Origin: Pirellulales bacterium
GTDB taxonomy: Bacteria > Planctomycetota > Planctomycetia > Pirellulales > JALHPA01
NCBI GenBank assembly: GCA_033762255.1
Contig: JANRLT010000029.1
Coordinates: forward strand, 62,001 to 126,000
Direction of reading: 5' to 3'
Length of the DNA stretch: 64,000 nt
The notes under the pieces were generated by a model, which searched no databases, was not told the origin of the DNA, and was given only the letters and a program-made list of their open reading frames with translations. This document shows positions 43,343 through 52,728 of the stretch, piece after piece. A program made the translations under genes and the position numbers. Numbering within the stretch: the stretch's first letter is position 1; every line of letters starts with the position of its first letter.

Positions 43343-44509
43343 CTATTCCTTTGGTCCCCGCTGTTGTTTTTTACGCCAGGCTCCGGGGTTGGTTCCCAAC
43401 ATTTTTTGAAAGACCGTGCTCAGGTATTCCGCATGGCCAAAGCCCGCTCGTTCCGCCACGGCGGCTAACGTCAACGAGGTCTCCGCCAACAACTGCTTTG
43501 CCCGCTCCAGCCGAAAATGCACCAAAAAATCATGCGGTGTTTTGCCCGTGGCGTTGCGAAACCGGTTCTCTAATACCCGACGCGACAAATCCCCCACGGC
43601 CACCACATCGTTCACTTTGGCCCCCGCGCAGGCATGTTCGCGAATAAATCGCAACGCCCGCGCGACCACCGGATCGGCAATGGCAATAATATCCGTCGAG
43701 TCCCGCTTGGCCACGCCCAAGGGGGGGATCAAATGCGCCTCCGCGGCGGGGCGGTTTCCTTGCAGCCATTCGTCCAGCAGCCGCGCAGCTTCGTAACCGG
43801 TTTTTTCAGGATCCAAATTCACACTGGACAGGGGCGGGTCACAGGCATTACAGATCAGTTCGTCATTATCCACGCCTAGCACCGCCACTTCCTCCGGAAC
43901 GGCTAGGTCTAAATCGCGACAAACATCCAAAATTTGCTGGGCCAAGATATCATAACAGGCGAAAATTCCCACGGGTTTGGGAAGTTGCCGCAACCATTCG
44001 GCCAGACGCTCCCGTTCGGTGGTCCAGTCATACCCAACTTCTTGGCGGTGCAGCATTTGCAGCAATTGCGTGGAACTGGCATGCTCCGCCGCCTGGGCCA
44101 AAAAATGCTCCGCCCGCCACCGGGACCAATTAAAATACGGCACCGAGCAGCAGGCCAGGATGCGAAAATTCCGCTCAAGAAAATGATCCACGGCCAGTTG
44201 CGCGACCCGCTCATCGTCTGATTCCACCCAGGGAATTTCGGTCCAGTGCCGGCCGGCGCTCAGATCAATGGCCGGCAAGCCTGTCTGGCGGATCGCCGCG
44301 GCAATTGTGGGGGTTTCGATACGGGCCAGGATGCCATCCCCCGCCCAAGTAGCCAGCCAAGGGGGAGGGTCGGCACCCCGGTCCTGCTCTGGCAGATACA
44401 ACGACCAAGAGTCATGGTGCCGCACATAATTCAAAACGCCCGCCAACAACCCCCGCGCGTAGCCGTTGGAGGTTTCGATCAACAAGGCGATGGCACGGCG
44501 GCGGTACAT
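43343..44509 (-). CDS. XylR-like regulator: LacI-type sensor domain with AraC-type HTH
   Basis: A regulator of 388 residues. The N-terminal ~270 residues form a periplasmic-binding-protein-like sensor (IALLIETSNGYARGLLAGVL, GILARIETPTIAAAIRQTGL, VAVLGVDNDELICNACDPPL SSV). The C-terminus is an AraC/XylS double HTH (VGDLSRRVLENRFRNATGKT, RLERAKQLLAETSLTLAAVA, GFGHAEYLSTVFQKMLGTNP). The architecture is that of E. coli XylR, which binds xylose directly. Here it may sense apiose or another pentose. It is co-directional with and 530 bp from the GntR-type gene. Confidence 0.88.
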   Translation of the reverse strand: MYRRRAIALLIETSNGYARGLLAGVLNYVRHHDSWSLYLPEQDRGADPPPWLATWAGDGILARIETPTIAAAIRQTGLPAIDLSAGRHWTEIPWVESDDERVAQLAVDHFLERNFRILACCSVPYFNWSRWRAEHFLAQAAEHASSTQLLQMLHRQEVGYDWTTERERLAEWLRQLPKPVGIFACYDILAQQILDVCRDLDLAVPEEVAVLGVDNDELICNACDPPLSSVNLDPEKTGYEAARLLDEWLQGNRPAAEAHLIPPLGVAKRDSTDIIAIADPVVARALRFIREHACAGAKVNDVVAVGDLSRRVLENRFRNATGKTPHDFLVHFRLERAKQLLAETSLTLAAVAERAGFGHAEYLSTVFQKMLGTNPGAWRKKQQRGPKE

Positions 44510-44979
44510 AACACAAAGGAATTGCTGTACGGGGAGTAGCAGGACGGGTCATCCTGGCAGCCACAAAGCCTATCTCAACTATAGTACAAAAACATAACGA
44601 AAATCATGTTTTCTGACATCGGCAAATTCAATTTTACAAATATTTTTCACCGAATGGTAGAAAACTCTTGGAGGTCCATATTTGAATTGCTAGAGTGAAA
44701 TGACTTGTTGTAATTATGCCACACCGAGCGATAACTATAGGATTTTCCGCTGTTCCATGAAGCTGCACATGGCGGAACACTCTTTTTCGTACGGCTGGGG
44801 GGAGCAACAACTTACTTGATCCGGTATGTCGAGGGAGCAACTTGACGCTTGTCATGATGCGCCACAGGACAGGGGCATGTGGTAAAAAAACATCATTGAG
44901 GCGCCACGCGCGGGATTTCCGCGCCCACCGATATCGCACGCCCAACATTTGTCCAATCGCACTCTTTTAGGAATGATTT
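44510..44979. other. intergenic region between divergent genes
   Basis: 470 bp between the XylR-like gene (minus) and the ThuA/cytochrome gene (plus). No credible ORF. TATAGT around 44580, read on the minus strand, could be the -10 box of the regulator, but no good -35 accompanies it. Confidence 0.4.
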
Positions 44980-47900
44980 ATGCGCCTCCCCTACCCGACG
45001 CCAGTTGTGAGGTTGTTGCGGAATTGTTTGCTATTGTTGGCGAGCTTTACTGTGATGGGTGGGGCAGCGCTGGCGGTTGAACCACTCCAAGATACCCGTT
45101 CTCCCTCCACCGCTGCAAATCTTGTTCCCGCGATTCCCCCGGCAGGGCAGCCTGCTCCGCTACGCGTGTTGTTTTTGGGGGACGACGGCCATCATCGGCC
45201 GGAGATGTTGTACAAACAGTTGCAGGGTCCGTTGGGCCGGCGAGAAATCGCGCTCACGTATACCAAGAACCTGGCCGATCTGAATTTGCCGCTGCTTAAT
45301 CAGTACGATGCACTCGTGATTTATGCCAATCACGATAAATTGGATGCCGCCGCCGAAGAGGCTTTGTTGCAGTATGTCGAATCGGGCAAGGGCCTGGTGG
45401 CGTTGCACTGTGCCAGTTTCTGTTTTTTGAACTCCGAGAAATACATTGCGCTGGTGGGAGGTCAATTTTCGCGGCATGGAACGGGAACTTTTCGTGTGGA
45501 GCCCGTTCAACCTCCCCAAGATCCGCTAGTGGGGTATGAGGGATTTGAAAGCTGGGACGAAACTTACGTCCATACAAAACATAATGACCGCGACCGTGTG
45601 ATCCTGGAATATCGCTATGGCGCGGACCAAGCCAATAGTCCCGCCAAAAAGCCTGGTTCCTCCACTCAAGATGGCCAAAAGGGGGAGCCGTGGACTTGGA
45701 TTCGCACCCAGGAAAAAGGGCGCGTATTTTACACAGCGTGGGGGCATGATGAACGAACCTGGACTAATCCCGGATTTACCAATTTGGTTGAACGCGGGAT
45801 CCGCTGGGTATGTCGACAAGACCCCTCCCTGGTTCCGGCGTTTCGGGATCCTGCGTATTTCCCGGTACCAAAATTAACGGCCCCGCGTACAGATTTGACC
45901 CAGCCAACCTATCAAGATGTCGGCCCCAAGATCCCCAATTACCGCGCCGATGCCAAACGCTGGGGCGAATTGGGTCAGGCTCTTAACTTGATGCAGGATC
46001 CCCTGCCGCCGGCGGAATCCCTCCTGCGATATCAAACCCCGGTCGGCTTTGAATTAAAGCTCTACGCCAGCGAGGAAAACTTTTTAAATAAACCGATCGC
46101 CATGAATTGGGACGAGCGGGGGAGGTTGTGGATTTGCGAAACGCTGGATTATCCCAATGAGCTACAAAAACCTGGACAGGGGCGGGACCGGATCCGCATT
46201 TGCGAAGACACCAATCAAGATGGCATCGCCGACAAGTTTACTGTCTTTGCCGAGGGGTTAAGCATACCCACGGCGATTTTACCCGTGCGCGGCGGCGCCT
46301 TGGTCCAGAATGCCACCGAGACGCTATTTCTGCGGGATACCACCGGAGACGACGTGGCGGACGAGCGTAAAACGCTGATCACTGGTTGGAATGCCGGCGA
46401 TACGCATGGCGGCGTGAGCAACTTTGTCTATGGACCGGACAACTGGATTTACGCCATGCAGGGATACAATGACTCGCATCCGGTGCTTACTCGTGAAAAC
46501 GGCCAAAAACCTGTTGCCACGCCCGGCTTTCGGATGGGCTTTTTTCGGTTCAAGCTGTCCCCTGGCGATTCCCCGGAGGTGGCCGAAATTGAATTTCTCC
46601 GTTCGACGGATAACAACACCTGGGGGATCGGCTTTTCCGAAGAAGGGTATCTGTTTGGCTCCACCGCCAATCGCAATCCGAGTGTTTACCTACCCATTCC
46701 CAATCGTTATTACGAGGCGGTGCGCGGCTGGACGCCGGACTTGATGAGTCCACGGATGGCGGACACGCATTTGTTTGTCACCACGGGTAGCGACAAAATC
46801 CGCCAAGTCGACCAGCACGGGGGTTATACCGCCGGCGCGGGGCACGCGCTTTACACCGCGCGCAACTATCCCGCCTCCTGGTGGAATCGGACCGCTTTTG
46901 TGTGCGAGCCCACGGGCAAGTTAGTCGGTGGCTTTGTCATCACTCCGCGCGGCGCGGGCTTTACCAGCAAAAACCTATTCAACCTAGTCCAAAGCAACGA
47001 CGAATGGGCGGCCCCGATCATGGCCGAGGTCGGTCCCGATGGGAACGTGTGGATTTTAGACTGGTACAACTTTGTTGTGCAGCACAATCCCACCCCGGCG
47101 GGCTTTAAAACCGGCAAGGGAAACGCCTATGAAAGCGATTTGCGCGACAAACGGCATGGGCGGATTTATCGGCTGGTGTATCAAGCCGGGGACCAAGAGA
47201 AAGCCTCGCCGAACAAGCCGGACTTGAATTTGCACAATGCCACACCGGGGGAATTACTGGCCGCGCTGGCGAACGACAATTTATTTTGGCGGAGGCAGGC
47301 GCAGCGATTGATTTTAGAGCGTAATCTGCAAGATTTACGCCCCCAATTACGCGAACTGGCCTTGCGGGGGGACTTGGACGCCATTGGACTAAATGCCGGC
47401 GCGCTGCACGCGGTTTGGACGCTGGCGGGATTAGGCGAATGGGCGAATGACACCCCGTGGGACGCGGCATTTGTGCAAAAATTGCTGGCCCACCCCTGCG
47501 CGGCGGTCCGTCGGGCGATCTTGCAAGTTTTGCCCTCCGCGGAACGTGCCGTGGAACTGATTTTAGCGGCGAATGTCTTGACTGATGAACATCCACAGGT
47601 CCGTTTGGCGGCATTATTGGCCCTGGCCGATCAACCCGAGTCCCAAGCCGCGGGTGACGCCTTGGCCAAACTATTGGCGGATGCTCCGCTGTTGGCGGAT
47701 CGCTGGCTGAGCGAGGCCTTTACCTGTGCCGCGGCGCGGCAGGCCGCGCCATTCTTGCAGGCCGTAGCCGCTCGGTCCGCGGTACAAAAAGAACCCTCCG
47801 TCGCGGCAAATAAATTGCCCAACCCGGAATTGATTCAAATCGTCGCCGAACACTGGGCCAAGGGAAAGCCCGACGCCGCGGCCCTGGCACAAATGGTCAA

Positions 47901-49578
47901 ATCCCTGGCGGGTAAAGACTCCGCCGCGCAAGAAGCCCTCCTTACGGGAATATGCCGGGGCTGGCCCCGGGACTATACCCTTAGTTTCCCGGCGGACTTG
48001 GAACAAACTTTGTTGGATTTGCTGCCGCAACTTTCAGCGGAAGGACAATCCCAACTGATTCGCTGGGGGGTGCGCCAGGGGAGCGTGCGTTTTGCCGGTT
48101 TTACGCGGCAGTTGGCTGATTCGTGGGGAAAAATATTGTCTGATCCGACAAAGGAAAATTCCCAACGCGTGGCCGCCGCCCAAGAACTTTTGAATTTGCA
48201 GCCGACCGATGAGGCAACGCTGGATCAAGTGCTGCGCTGGATCGAGCCGCAACATCCGCCCGAATTGGCGCAGGGACTGCTGGGCATCTTGTCCACATCC
48301 ACGCAGGACAGCCTGGGTGGAAAAATTGTCGCTCGTTTGCCCCGTTTACCGCCGCAAACCAAAGCGGCCGCGATGCGACTATTATTAAAGCGGGGAGCCA
48401 CGGCCGGAGCGTTGCTCACGGCACTCGAGGAGCGATCCGTGCTCGTCAGCGATTTATCACTGGATCAACAACAGGCGCTGGCCAACCATCCCGACAAAGC
48501 GTTGGGCGCGCGGGCCAAGAAGCTGCTGGCCAGCGGTGGGGGCCTGCCTAATCCCGATCGCGAGGTGGTCATCCGGGCCTATCATGCCAGTTCGGAATTA
48601 ACGGGGGATGCAGCGCGGGGGCAAAAACTGTTTAAGGAAATTTGCGCCAAGTGTCATCGCCATAGCGGTGAAGGGGCCAATATTGGCCCTGATTTAACCG
48701 GCATGGCCGTGCATCCCAAGCATGAACTATTGACGCAAATTCTGGACCCCAGCCGCAGCGTGGAGGCCAACTTTCGCCAATACACGGTCGAAACCACCGG
48801 CGGGCTGGTGTATACCGGCCTGCTGGCGGCGGAGTCGCAAAGTTCGATCCAAATCATCGACACCGAGGCCAAGCCTCTGGCGATTCCCCGGGACGAGATC
48901 GATTCGTTAACCGCGACAAATAAGTCCCTGATGCCGGAGGGGTTTGAAAAGCAGCTTTCCGTTGAACAAATGACGGATTTACTGGAATTTCTCACAACCC
49001 GCGGCAAGTATCTCCCTTTGCCGCTTAACCGCGTGGCCAACGCGGTCAGTACTCGCAGTCTGTTTTTTGACCAAGAGGGGGCCGGGGATACGATTGTTTT
49101 GCCGGCCTGGGGAAACGTAAAGGTGGAAGGGGTGGACTTTAGCCTGATTGATCCGCAAGGGGACCGCGTGAAAAATGTGGTCATGCTGCGGGGTAGCGAA
49201 GGGATGATTCCTCCCGCCATGCCACAGAGCGTAAGCATTCCCTGCAATAGCCCCGCCCGGGCGATCCACCTGCTGAGCGGCGTAAGTGGTTGGGGATATC
49301 CTTATGTCCAGGAAAAATCAGTTGCGATGAGCGTGCGCATCAAATACGCTGATGGAAAAACAGAGGACCATCCCTTGCAGAATGGCGTGCACTTTGCCGA
49401 TTATATCCGCCGCGTCGATGTGTCGGGGTCAAAATTTGCCCTGGACGCCGAGGGAAAGCAAATCCGGTATTTGCGGATCGAGCCGAAACGCGCGGAACGT
49501 ATCGAATCGCTAGAGTTTAATAAGGAATCCCGCGAAACCGCCCCGCTGATCTTTGCCGTTACCGTGGAAGGCCCCTAA
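44980..49578 (+). CDS. ThuA - PVC-type dehydrogenase - HEAT - cytochrome c fusion protein
   Basis: Exported protein of 1532 residues. Order: signal peptide (LLLLASFTVMGGAALA), ThuA-like domain (about 50-285: RVLFLGDDGHHRPEMLYKQL, GLVALHCASFC, VFYTAWGHDERTW), a glucose/sorbosone-dehydrogenase-like propeller of PVC bacteria (about 350-750: PVGFELKLYASEENFLNKPI, DERGRLWICETLDYP, GPDGNVWILDWYNF), helical HEAT-like repeats (about 760-1190), a cytochrome c module with heme motif C1222-AK-C1225-H1226 and a C-terminal beta domain. It is predicted to oxidise sugars in the periplasm and pass electrons through its own heme. AGGA precedes the ATG. A Gfo/Idh/MocA gene follows, as often seen with ThuA proteins. 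Confidence 0.88.
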   Translation: MRLPYPTPVVRLLRNCLLLLASFTVMGGAALAVEPLQDTRSPSTAANLVPAIPPAGQPAPLRVLFLGDDGHHRPEMLYKQLQGPLGRREIALTYTKNLADLNLPLLNQYDALVIYANHDKLDAAAEEALLQYVESGKGLVALHCASFCFLNSEKYIALVGGQFSRHGTGTFRVEPVQPPQDPLVGYEGFESWDETYVHTKHNDRDRVILEYRYGADQANSPAKKPGSSTQDGQKGEPWTWIRTQEKGRVFYTAWGHDERTWTNPGFTNLVERGIRWVCRQDPSLVPAFRDPAYFPVPKLTAPRTDLTQPTYQDVGPKIPNYRADAKRWGELGQALNLMQDPLPPAESLLRYQTPVGFELKLYASEENFLNKPIAMNWDERGRLWICETLDYPNELQKPGQGRDRIRICEDTNQDGIADKFTVFAEGLSIPTAILPVRGGALVQNATETLFLRDTTGDDVADERKTLITGWNAGDTHGGVSNFVYGPDNWIYAMQGYNDSHPVLTRENGQKPVATPGFRMGFFRFKLSPGDSPEVAEIEFLRSTDNNTWGIGFSEEGYLFGSTANRNPSVYLPIPNRYYEAVRGWTPDLMSPRMADTHLFVTTGSDKIRQVDQHGGYTAGAGHALYTARNYPASWWNRTAFVCEPTGKLVGGFVITPRGAGFTSKNLFNLVQSNDEWAAPIMAEVGPDGNVWILDWYNFVVQHNPTPAGFKTGKGNAYESDLRDKRHGRIYRLVYQAGDQEKASPNKPDLNLHNATPGELLAALANDNLFWRRQAQRLILERNLQDLRPQLRELALRGDLDAIGLNAGALHAVWTLAGLGEWANDTPWDAAFVQKLLAHPCAAVRRAILQVLPSAERAVELILAANVLTDEHPQVRLAALLALADQPESQAAGDALAKLLADAPLLADRWLSEAFTCAAARQAAPFLQAVAARSAVQKEPSVAANKLPNPELIQIVAEHWAKGKPDAAALAQMVKSLAGKDSAAQEALLTGICRGWPRDYTLSFPADLEQTLLDLLPQLSAEGQSQLIRWGVRQGSVRFAGFTRQLADSWGKILSDPTKENSQRVAAAQELLNLQPTDEATLDQVLRWIEPQHPPELAQGLLGILSTSTQDSLGGKIVARLPRLPPQTKAAAMRLLLKRGATAGALLTALEERSVLVSDLSLDQQQALANHPDKALGARAKKLLASGGGLPNPDREVVIRAYHASSELTGDAARGQKLFKEICAKCHRHSGEGANIGPDLTGMAVHPKHELLTQILDPSRSVEANFRQYTVETTGGLVYTGLLAAESQSSIQIIDTEAKPLAIPRDEIDSLTATNKSLMPEGFEKQLSVEQMTDLLEFLTTRGKYLPLPLNRVANAVSTRSLFFDQEGAGDTIVLPAWGNVKVEGVDFSLIDPQGDRVKNVVMLRGSEGMIPPAMPQSVSIPCNSPARAIHLLSGVSGWGYPYVQEKSVAMSVRIKYADGKTEDHPLQNGVHFADYIRRVDVSGSKFALDAEGKQIRYLRIEPKRAERIESLEFNKESRETAPLIFAVTVEGP

Positions 49579-49629
49579 GGGCGGGGAGTGATTAGGAGGG
49601 GGGCTGGCAGGCGAAGGAATTCATCGCGC

Positions 49630-49717
49630 TCGTCCACTAACCACTCTCCGCTAATCACTCTCCACTCCACACAATCCACTAACCACTCTCCACACTACAC
49701 TAACCACTCATACTCTC
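49630..49717 (+). repeat. pyrimidine-rich low-complexity leader
   Basis: Imperfect repeats of CCACTAACCACTCTCC lead directly into the ATG at 49718, with no Shine-Dalgarno. Similar C/T-rich leaders precede rsmE, the ApnL-like gene and the ABC-2 permease gene. Confidence 0.7.
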
Positions 49718-50836
49718 ATGGCAAAAACTGTCCGCGTCGCCCTGGTTGGCTTGGGTTTTGGGTCGGAATTTATCCCAATCTACCAGGCCCATCCCGAGGC
49801 CGAAATTGCCGCCATTTGCCAGCGCAACAGCGAAAAGCTGAAGCAGGTCGGAGACCGTTTTGGCATATCCACGCGCTACACCCAGTATGAGGATGTGTTG
49901 CGGGATCCACATGTGGATTTTGTGCATATTAATTCGCCGATCCCTGATCATGCTCCGATGTCGATCGCGGCGTTACGCGCGGGTAAGCACGTAATGTGCA
50001 CCGTCCCCATGGCGACCACCATAGAAGAATGCCAAGAAATTTGCGACCTGGTCAGGTCCACGGGCTTAAAGTACATGATGGCCGAGACGGTCGTGTACAG
50101 CCGCGAATTTTTGTTTATCAAGGATCTGTATGAACGGGGGGAATTGGGCAAGATCCAGCATCTGGCGGCGTCGCATCCGCAGGACATGGATGGTTGGCCC
50201 GATTATTGGGAGCGCATGATCCCCATGCACTATGCCACGCATGTCGTCAGCCCGTGCCTGGGGCTGATGAATTCGCGGGCGGAATATGTTAGCTGCTTTG
50301 GCAGCGGGACCGTGCGGGATGACATTGCCCGAAAGTCCGGCAATAAATTCGCCGTCGAGACCTGCCACATCAAATTGCTGGATAGCGACGTTACCGCCCA
50401 TATCTGGCGGTTTTTGTATGATGTGGCGCGGCAATACCGGGAGAGCTTTGACGTGTACGGCACCAAACAAAGCTTTGAATGGACGCTCATCGAGCATGAG
50501 CCGCACGTGCTGCACACGGCAAAAAAGCCCGAACCGGAAATTCCCGCCAAAATTTCCGTTCCCGACTTTGCGCATTTACTTCCCGAACCGATTCGCAAGT
50601 TCACGCTCCCTAGCGAAATTCACGATGCCGGGCATCTGAGCTTTATCCAGGGAGGGGGTCACGGCGGTTCGCATCCGCACCTGGTCAATGAGATGATTCG
50701 GGCCTTAATCGACAATCGCGACCCCCGGCCCAACGCCACCACCTCGGCCAACTGGACCTGCGTGGGGATTTGCGCGCATCAATCAGCGCTCGAAGGGGGA
50801 AAAATCGTTCCCCTGCCGGAGTTTACGCTGCGGTAG
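49718..50836 (+). CDS. Gfo/Idh/MocA family protein lacking the usual catalytic lysine
   Basis: A protein of 372 residues with an N-terminal Rossmann fold (VRVALVGLGFGSEFIPIYQA, AAICQRNSEKLKQV) and a C-terminal beta-sheet domain (ETCHIKLLDSDVTAHIWRFL, GVC-type metal-like HxxG segments such as GHGGSHPHLVNE). In the position of the family motif EKP the sequence is MCTVPMATT, so the Lys that normally acts in catalysis is missing. It may use another mechanism, isomerise, or bind a substrate. It lies 140 bp after the ThuA/cytochrome gene; co-function in sugar oxidation is likely. A strong terminator follows. Confidence 0.85.
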   Translation: MAKTVRVALVGLGFGSEFIPIYQAHPEAEIAAICQRNSEKLKQVGDRFGISTRYTQYEDVLRDPHVDFVHINSPIPDHAPMSIAALRAGKHVMCTVPMATTIEECQEICDLVRSTGLKYMMAETVVYSREFLFIKDLYERGELGKIQHLAASHPQDMDGWPDYWERMIPMHYATHVVSPCLGLMNSRAEYVSCFGSGTVRDDIARKSGNKFAVETCHIKLLDSDVTAHIWRFLYDVARQYRESFDVYGTKQSFEWTLIEHEPHVLHTAKKPEPEIPAKISVPDFAHLLPEPIRKFTLPSEIHDAGHLSFIQGGGHGGSHPHLVNEMIRALIDNRDPRPNATTSANWTCVGICAHQSALEGGKIVPLPEFTLR

Positions 50837-50888
50837 GTTATACACCGGTTTTAGCTCAATTAACTCAACCACAATCCCAAAATGCAAG

Positions 50889-50926
50889 AACCATCCTGGC
50901 GGATCAATGCCAGGATGGTTTTTTTA
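50889..50926 (+). terminator. rho-independent terminator
   Basis: AACCATCCTGGC (50889-50900), an 8-nt loop and GCCAGGATGGTT (50909-50920) form a perfect 12-bp stem followed by TTTTTT. It ends the transcript of the Gfo/Idh/MocA gene. Confidence 0.92.
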
Positions 50927-50933
50927 CTTAAAA

Positions 50934-52034
50934 TTAGTCCTCGTCGGGCGGATAAAAAATCACGCTAGCCAAATCGTAGCACTCCTTCACACTAGAGTTG
51001 ATGGCCGCTTTTGTCTTTGCCTTGCCATTCTTACCCGATTCATGCTCGTCCTCGCCCAAACGCTCTTGCCAATGCCGCCAGATCGCTTTGCCCTCCGGCC
51101 AGCGCAGTTTAAGTACCTTGGCGATCATTTCAAAATGCTGGTAAACCCGAGCACGGGTCATCCCCAGACGGGTGGCGATTTGCACCACCGGGGTTGCGGC
51201 GCACTTCCAACCAATCCGCTCGCATAAAATACTGTGTGTTAACGGGGGCACATCTAGCGCCAATTGATCCAGTAGTGGCTCCAGCAAATGCATGGTGATC
51301 CATTCGTGAGTCGGCTTTTTACCCCGCCGCTCTTCGCGCTCCGCCCATTCTTCCAATTTGAGAAATTCAGGCAAGCGAAATCGCGTTAATTTTTTGCCGT
51401 TTTGCTGGGCGAGGGTCAGCATTTGCTCGGCGGCCTGAATCGCCACCGAGATGGAGCTGATTCGCTTATGACCATGCGTGCGCAATTGGCTCAATTCGGT
51501 CAGGGAGACTTGGCAGTATTCCGCCAGCGGCGTCGTCCAGATGACCGTGGGAATTTGATTTAACTGGGGGACGACATGCACGACCGGTTCGTCAGCCAAA
51601 CCAGAGGCCATCACCCGTTCTCCCCAGGCCTGCCACTGCATATCGGACACTTTTTGCCAATCCACAAAGCCCCCCGCCGCGCCTCCCCGGCCCGACCGCG
51701 AGCGGGCCCCGCTAGCCGCTTTACGCGGGGCCAGGGAACGTGGCAACACCTGCCCCTGGTCCGAGGCAATCCGGCGCAATACCCCCATCAGGATGGTCAG
51801 TTTTTTTGGTCCCAAACTAGGGATAGCCAACAATTCCTCGACCGAGGAATGCAAAATGTCGTTGAGGGAGCGCTGCAGCAAGGGACGCAGCATGTTGCGC
51901 TCCGGCCAGAGAACCCAATTACCCAGGGGCAAATTGAGATCCAATTGGGAGATTTGTTGCAACTGTTTGACTTGGGCGGCGAAATCCCGTTGCAGGGAAG
52001 TGCGGCGCGTGGTGATGGCGGATACTTTTCTCAT
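50934..52034 (-). CDS. hypothetical protein with HhH-like and HTH-like segments
   Basis: A protein of 366 residues, family not recognised. SSVEELLAIPSLGPKKLTIL (about residues 64-83) reads like a helix-hairpin-helix or RNA polymerase alpha C-terminal motif. Near the C-terminus VVQIATRLGMTRARVYQHFE (about 285-305) is a good helix-turn-helix of sigma-region-4 type. In between are helical segments (LSQLRTHGHKRISSISVAIQ, LKLEEWAEREERRGKKP). A DNA-binding, possibly transcription-related, role is likely but unproven. It converges on the terminator at 50889-50926. Confidence 0.6.
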   Translation of the reverse strand: MRKVSAITTRRTSLQRDFAAQVKQLQQISQLDLNLPLGNWVLWPERNMLRPLLQRSLNDILHSSVEELLAIPSLGPKKLTILMGVLRRIASDQGQVLPRSLAPRKAASGARSRSGRGGAAGGFVDWQKVSDMQWQAWGERVMASGLADEPVVHVVPQLNQIPTVIWTTPLAEYCQVSLTELSQLRTHGHKRISSISVAIQAAEQMLTLAQQNGKKLTRFRLPEFLKLEEWAEREERRGKKPTHEWITMHLLEPLLDQLALDVPPLTHSILCERIGWKCAATPVVQIATRLGMTRARVYQHFEMIAKVLKLRWPEGKAIWRHWQERLGEDEHESGKNGKAKTKAAINSSVKECYDLASVIFYPPDED

Positions 52035-52728
52035 CCGAGGTAATGATTCCGGCTAAAATGGAGGTAAAGTTCGCCAACTGCCGACAACACAATTGGCAAA
52101 TAAATAATCAAAATAAACTGCTCTCTTTTTTCATACACCGCCAGCAACAAGGGGACAGACTCATTTTCCGGCAAGAACCGAAAAAATCATCAATTTTTTT
52201 CCGAACCGGTGGTCCAACCGCACGGATGCGTTTGATTCTCGTCTGGCATCTGCTGCCACACGAAAAATTGAGAATTGACGGTACTGGGCGTATCATGGAC
52301 CCCGCTACCAGGGAATAACCCAAACTACCGCCAGAAATCACGCGTCCGCTGAGCGTGTGTGGGACACAAGTGATATCTGCTTGATGCAATATAGTATTTT
52401 CCTAAATAATAAATCAGTCAAGGCTAAAAATATAAGAATTATGTTAAAAAAATCAAATTGACTTGTATTTGCGCTATTCCGCAATAAATGACAGGTTTTT
52501 GCCGTTTAACAGACGATTTACCTATACAAAAAGTAATATCTTCAATCAAATTAGTTCATAGTTATTCTATCGAATAAGAATAAATAAGATGCCTGCGAAA
52601 GTTGTTCTAACAAGGGATGGCAAAAGAGGTCATCCTCCACTTTTGCCAAGGCATCCCCATTTGCGCCCGGAGAGAGTCCTGGGATAACTACGATATTGCC
52701 CAGATTGCCTCGTGCTTCAGGTTTTATG
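52035..52728. other. AT-rich gene-free region
   Basis: About 695 bp between divergent genes, clearly A/T-richer than its surroundings between 52080 and 52600. No credible ORF, strong hairpin or repeat. TTGACT near 52459 has a 17-bp spacer to GCAATA, a weak match only. Confidence 0.5.
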
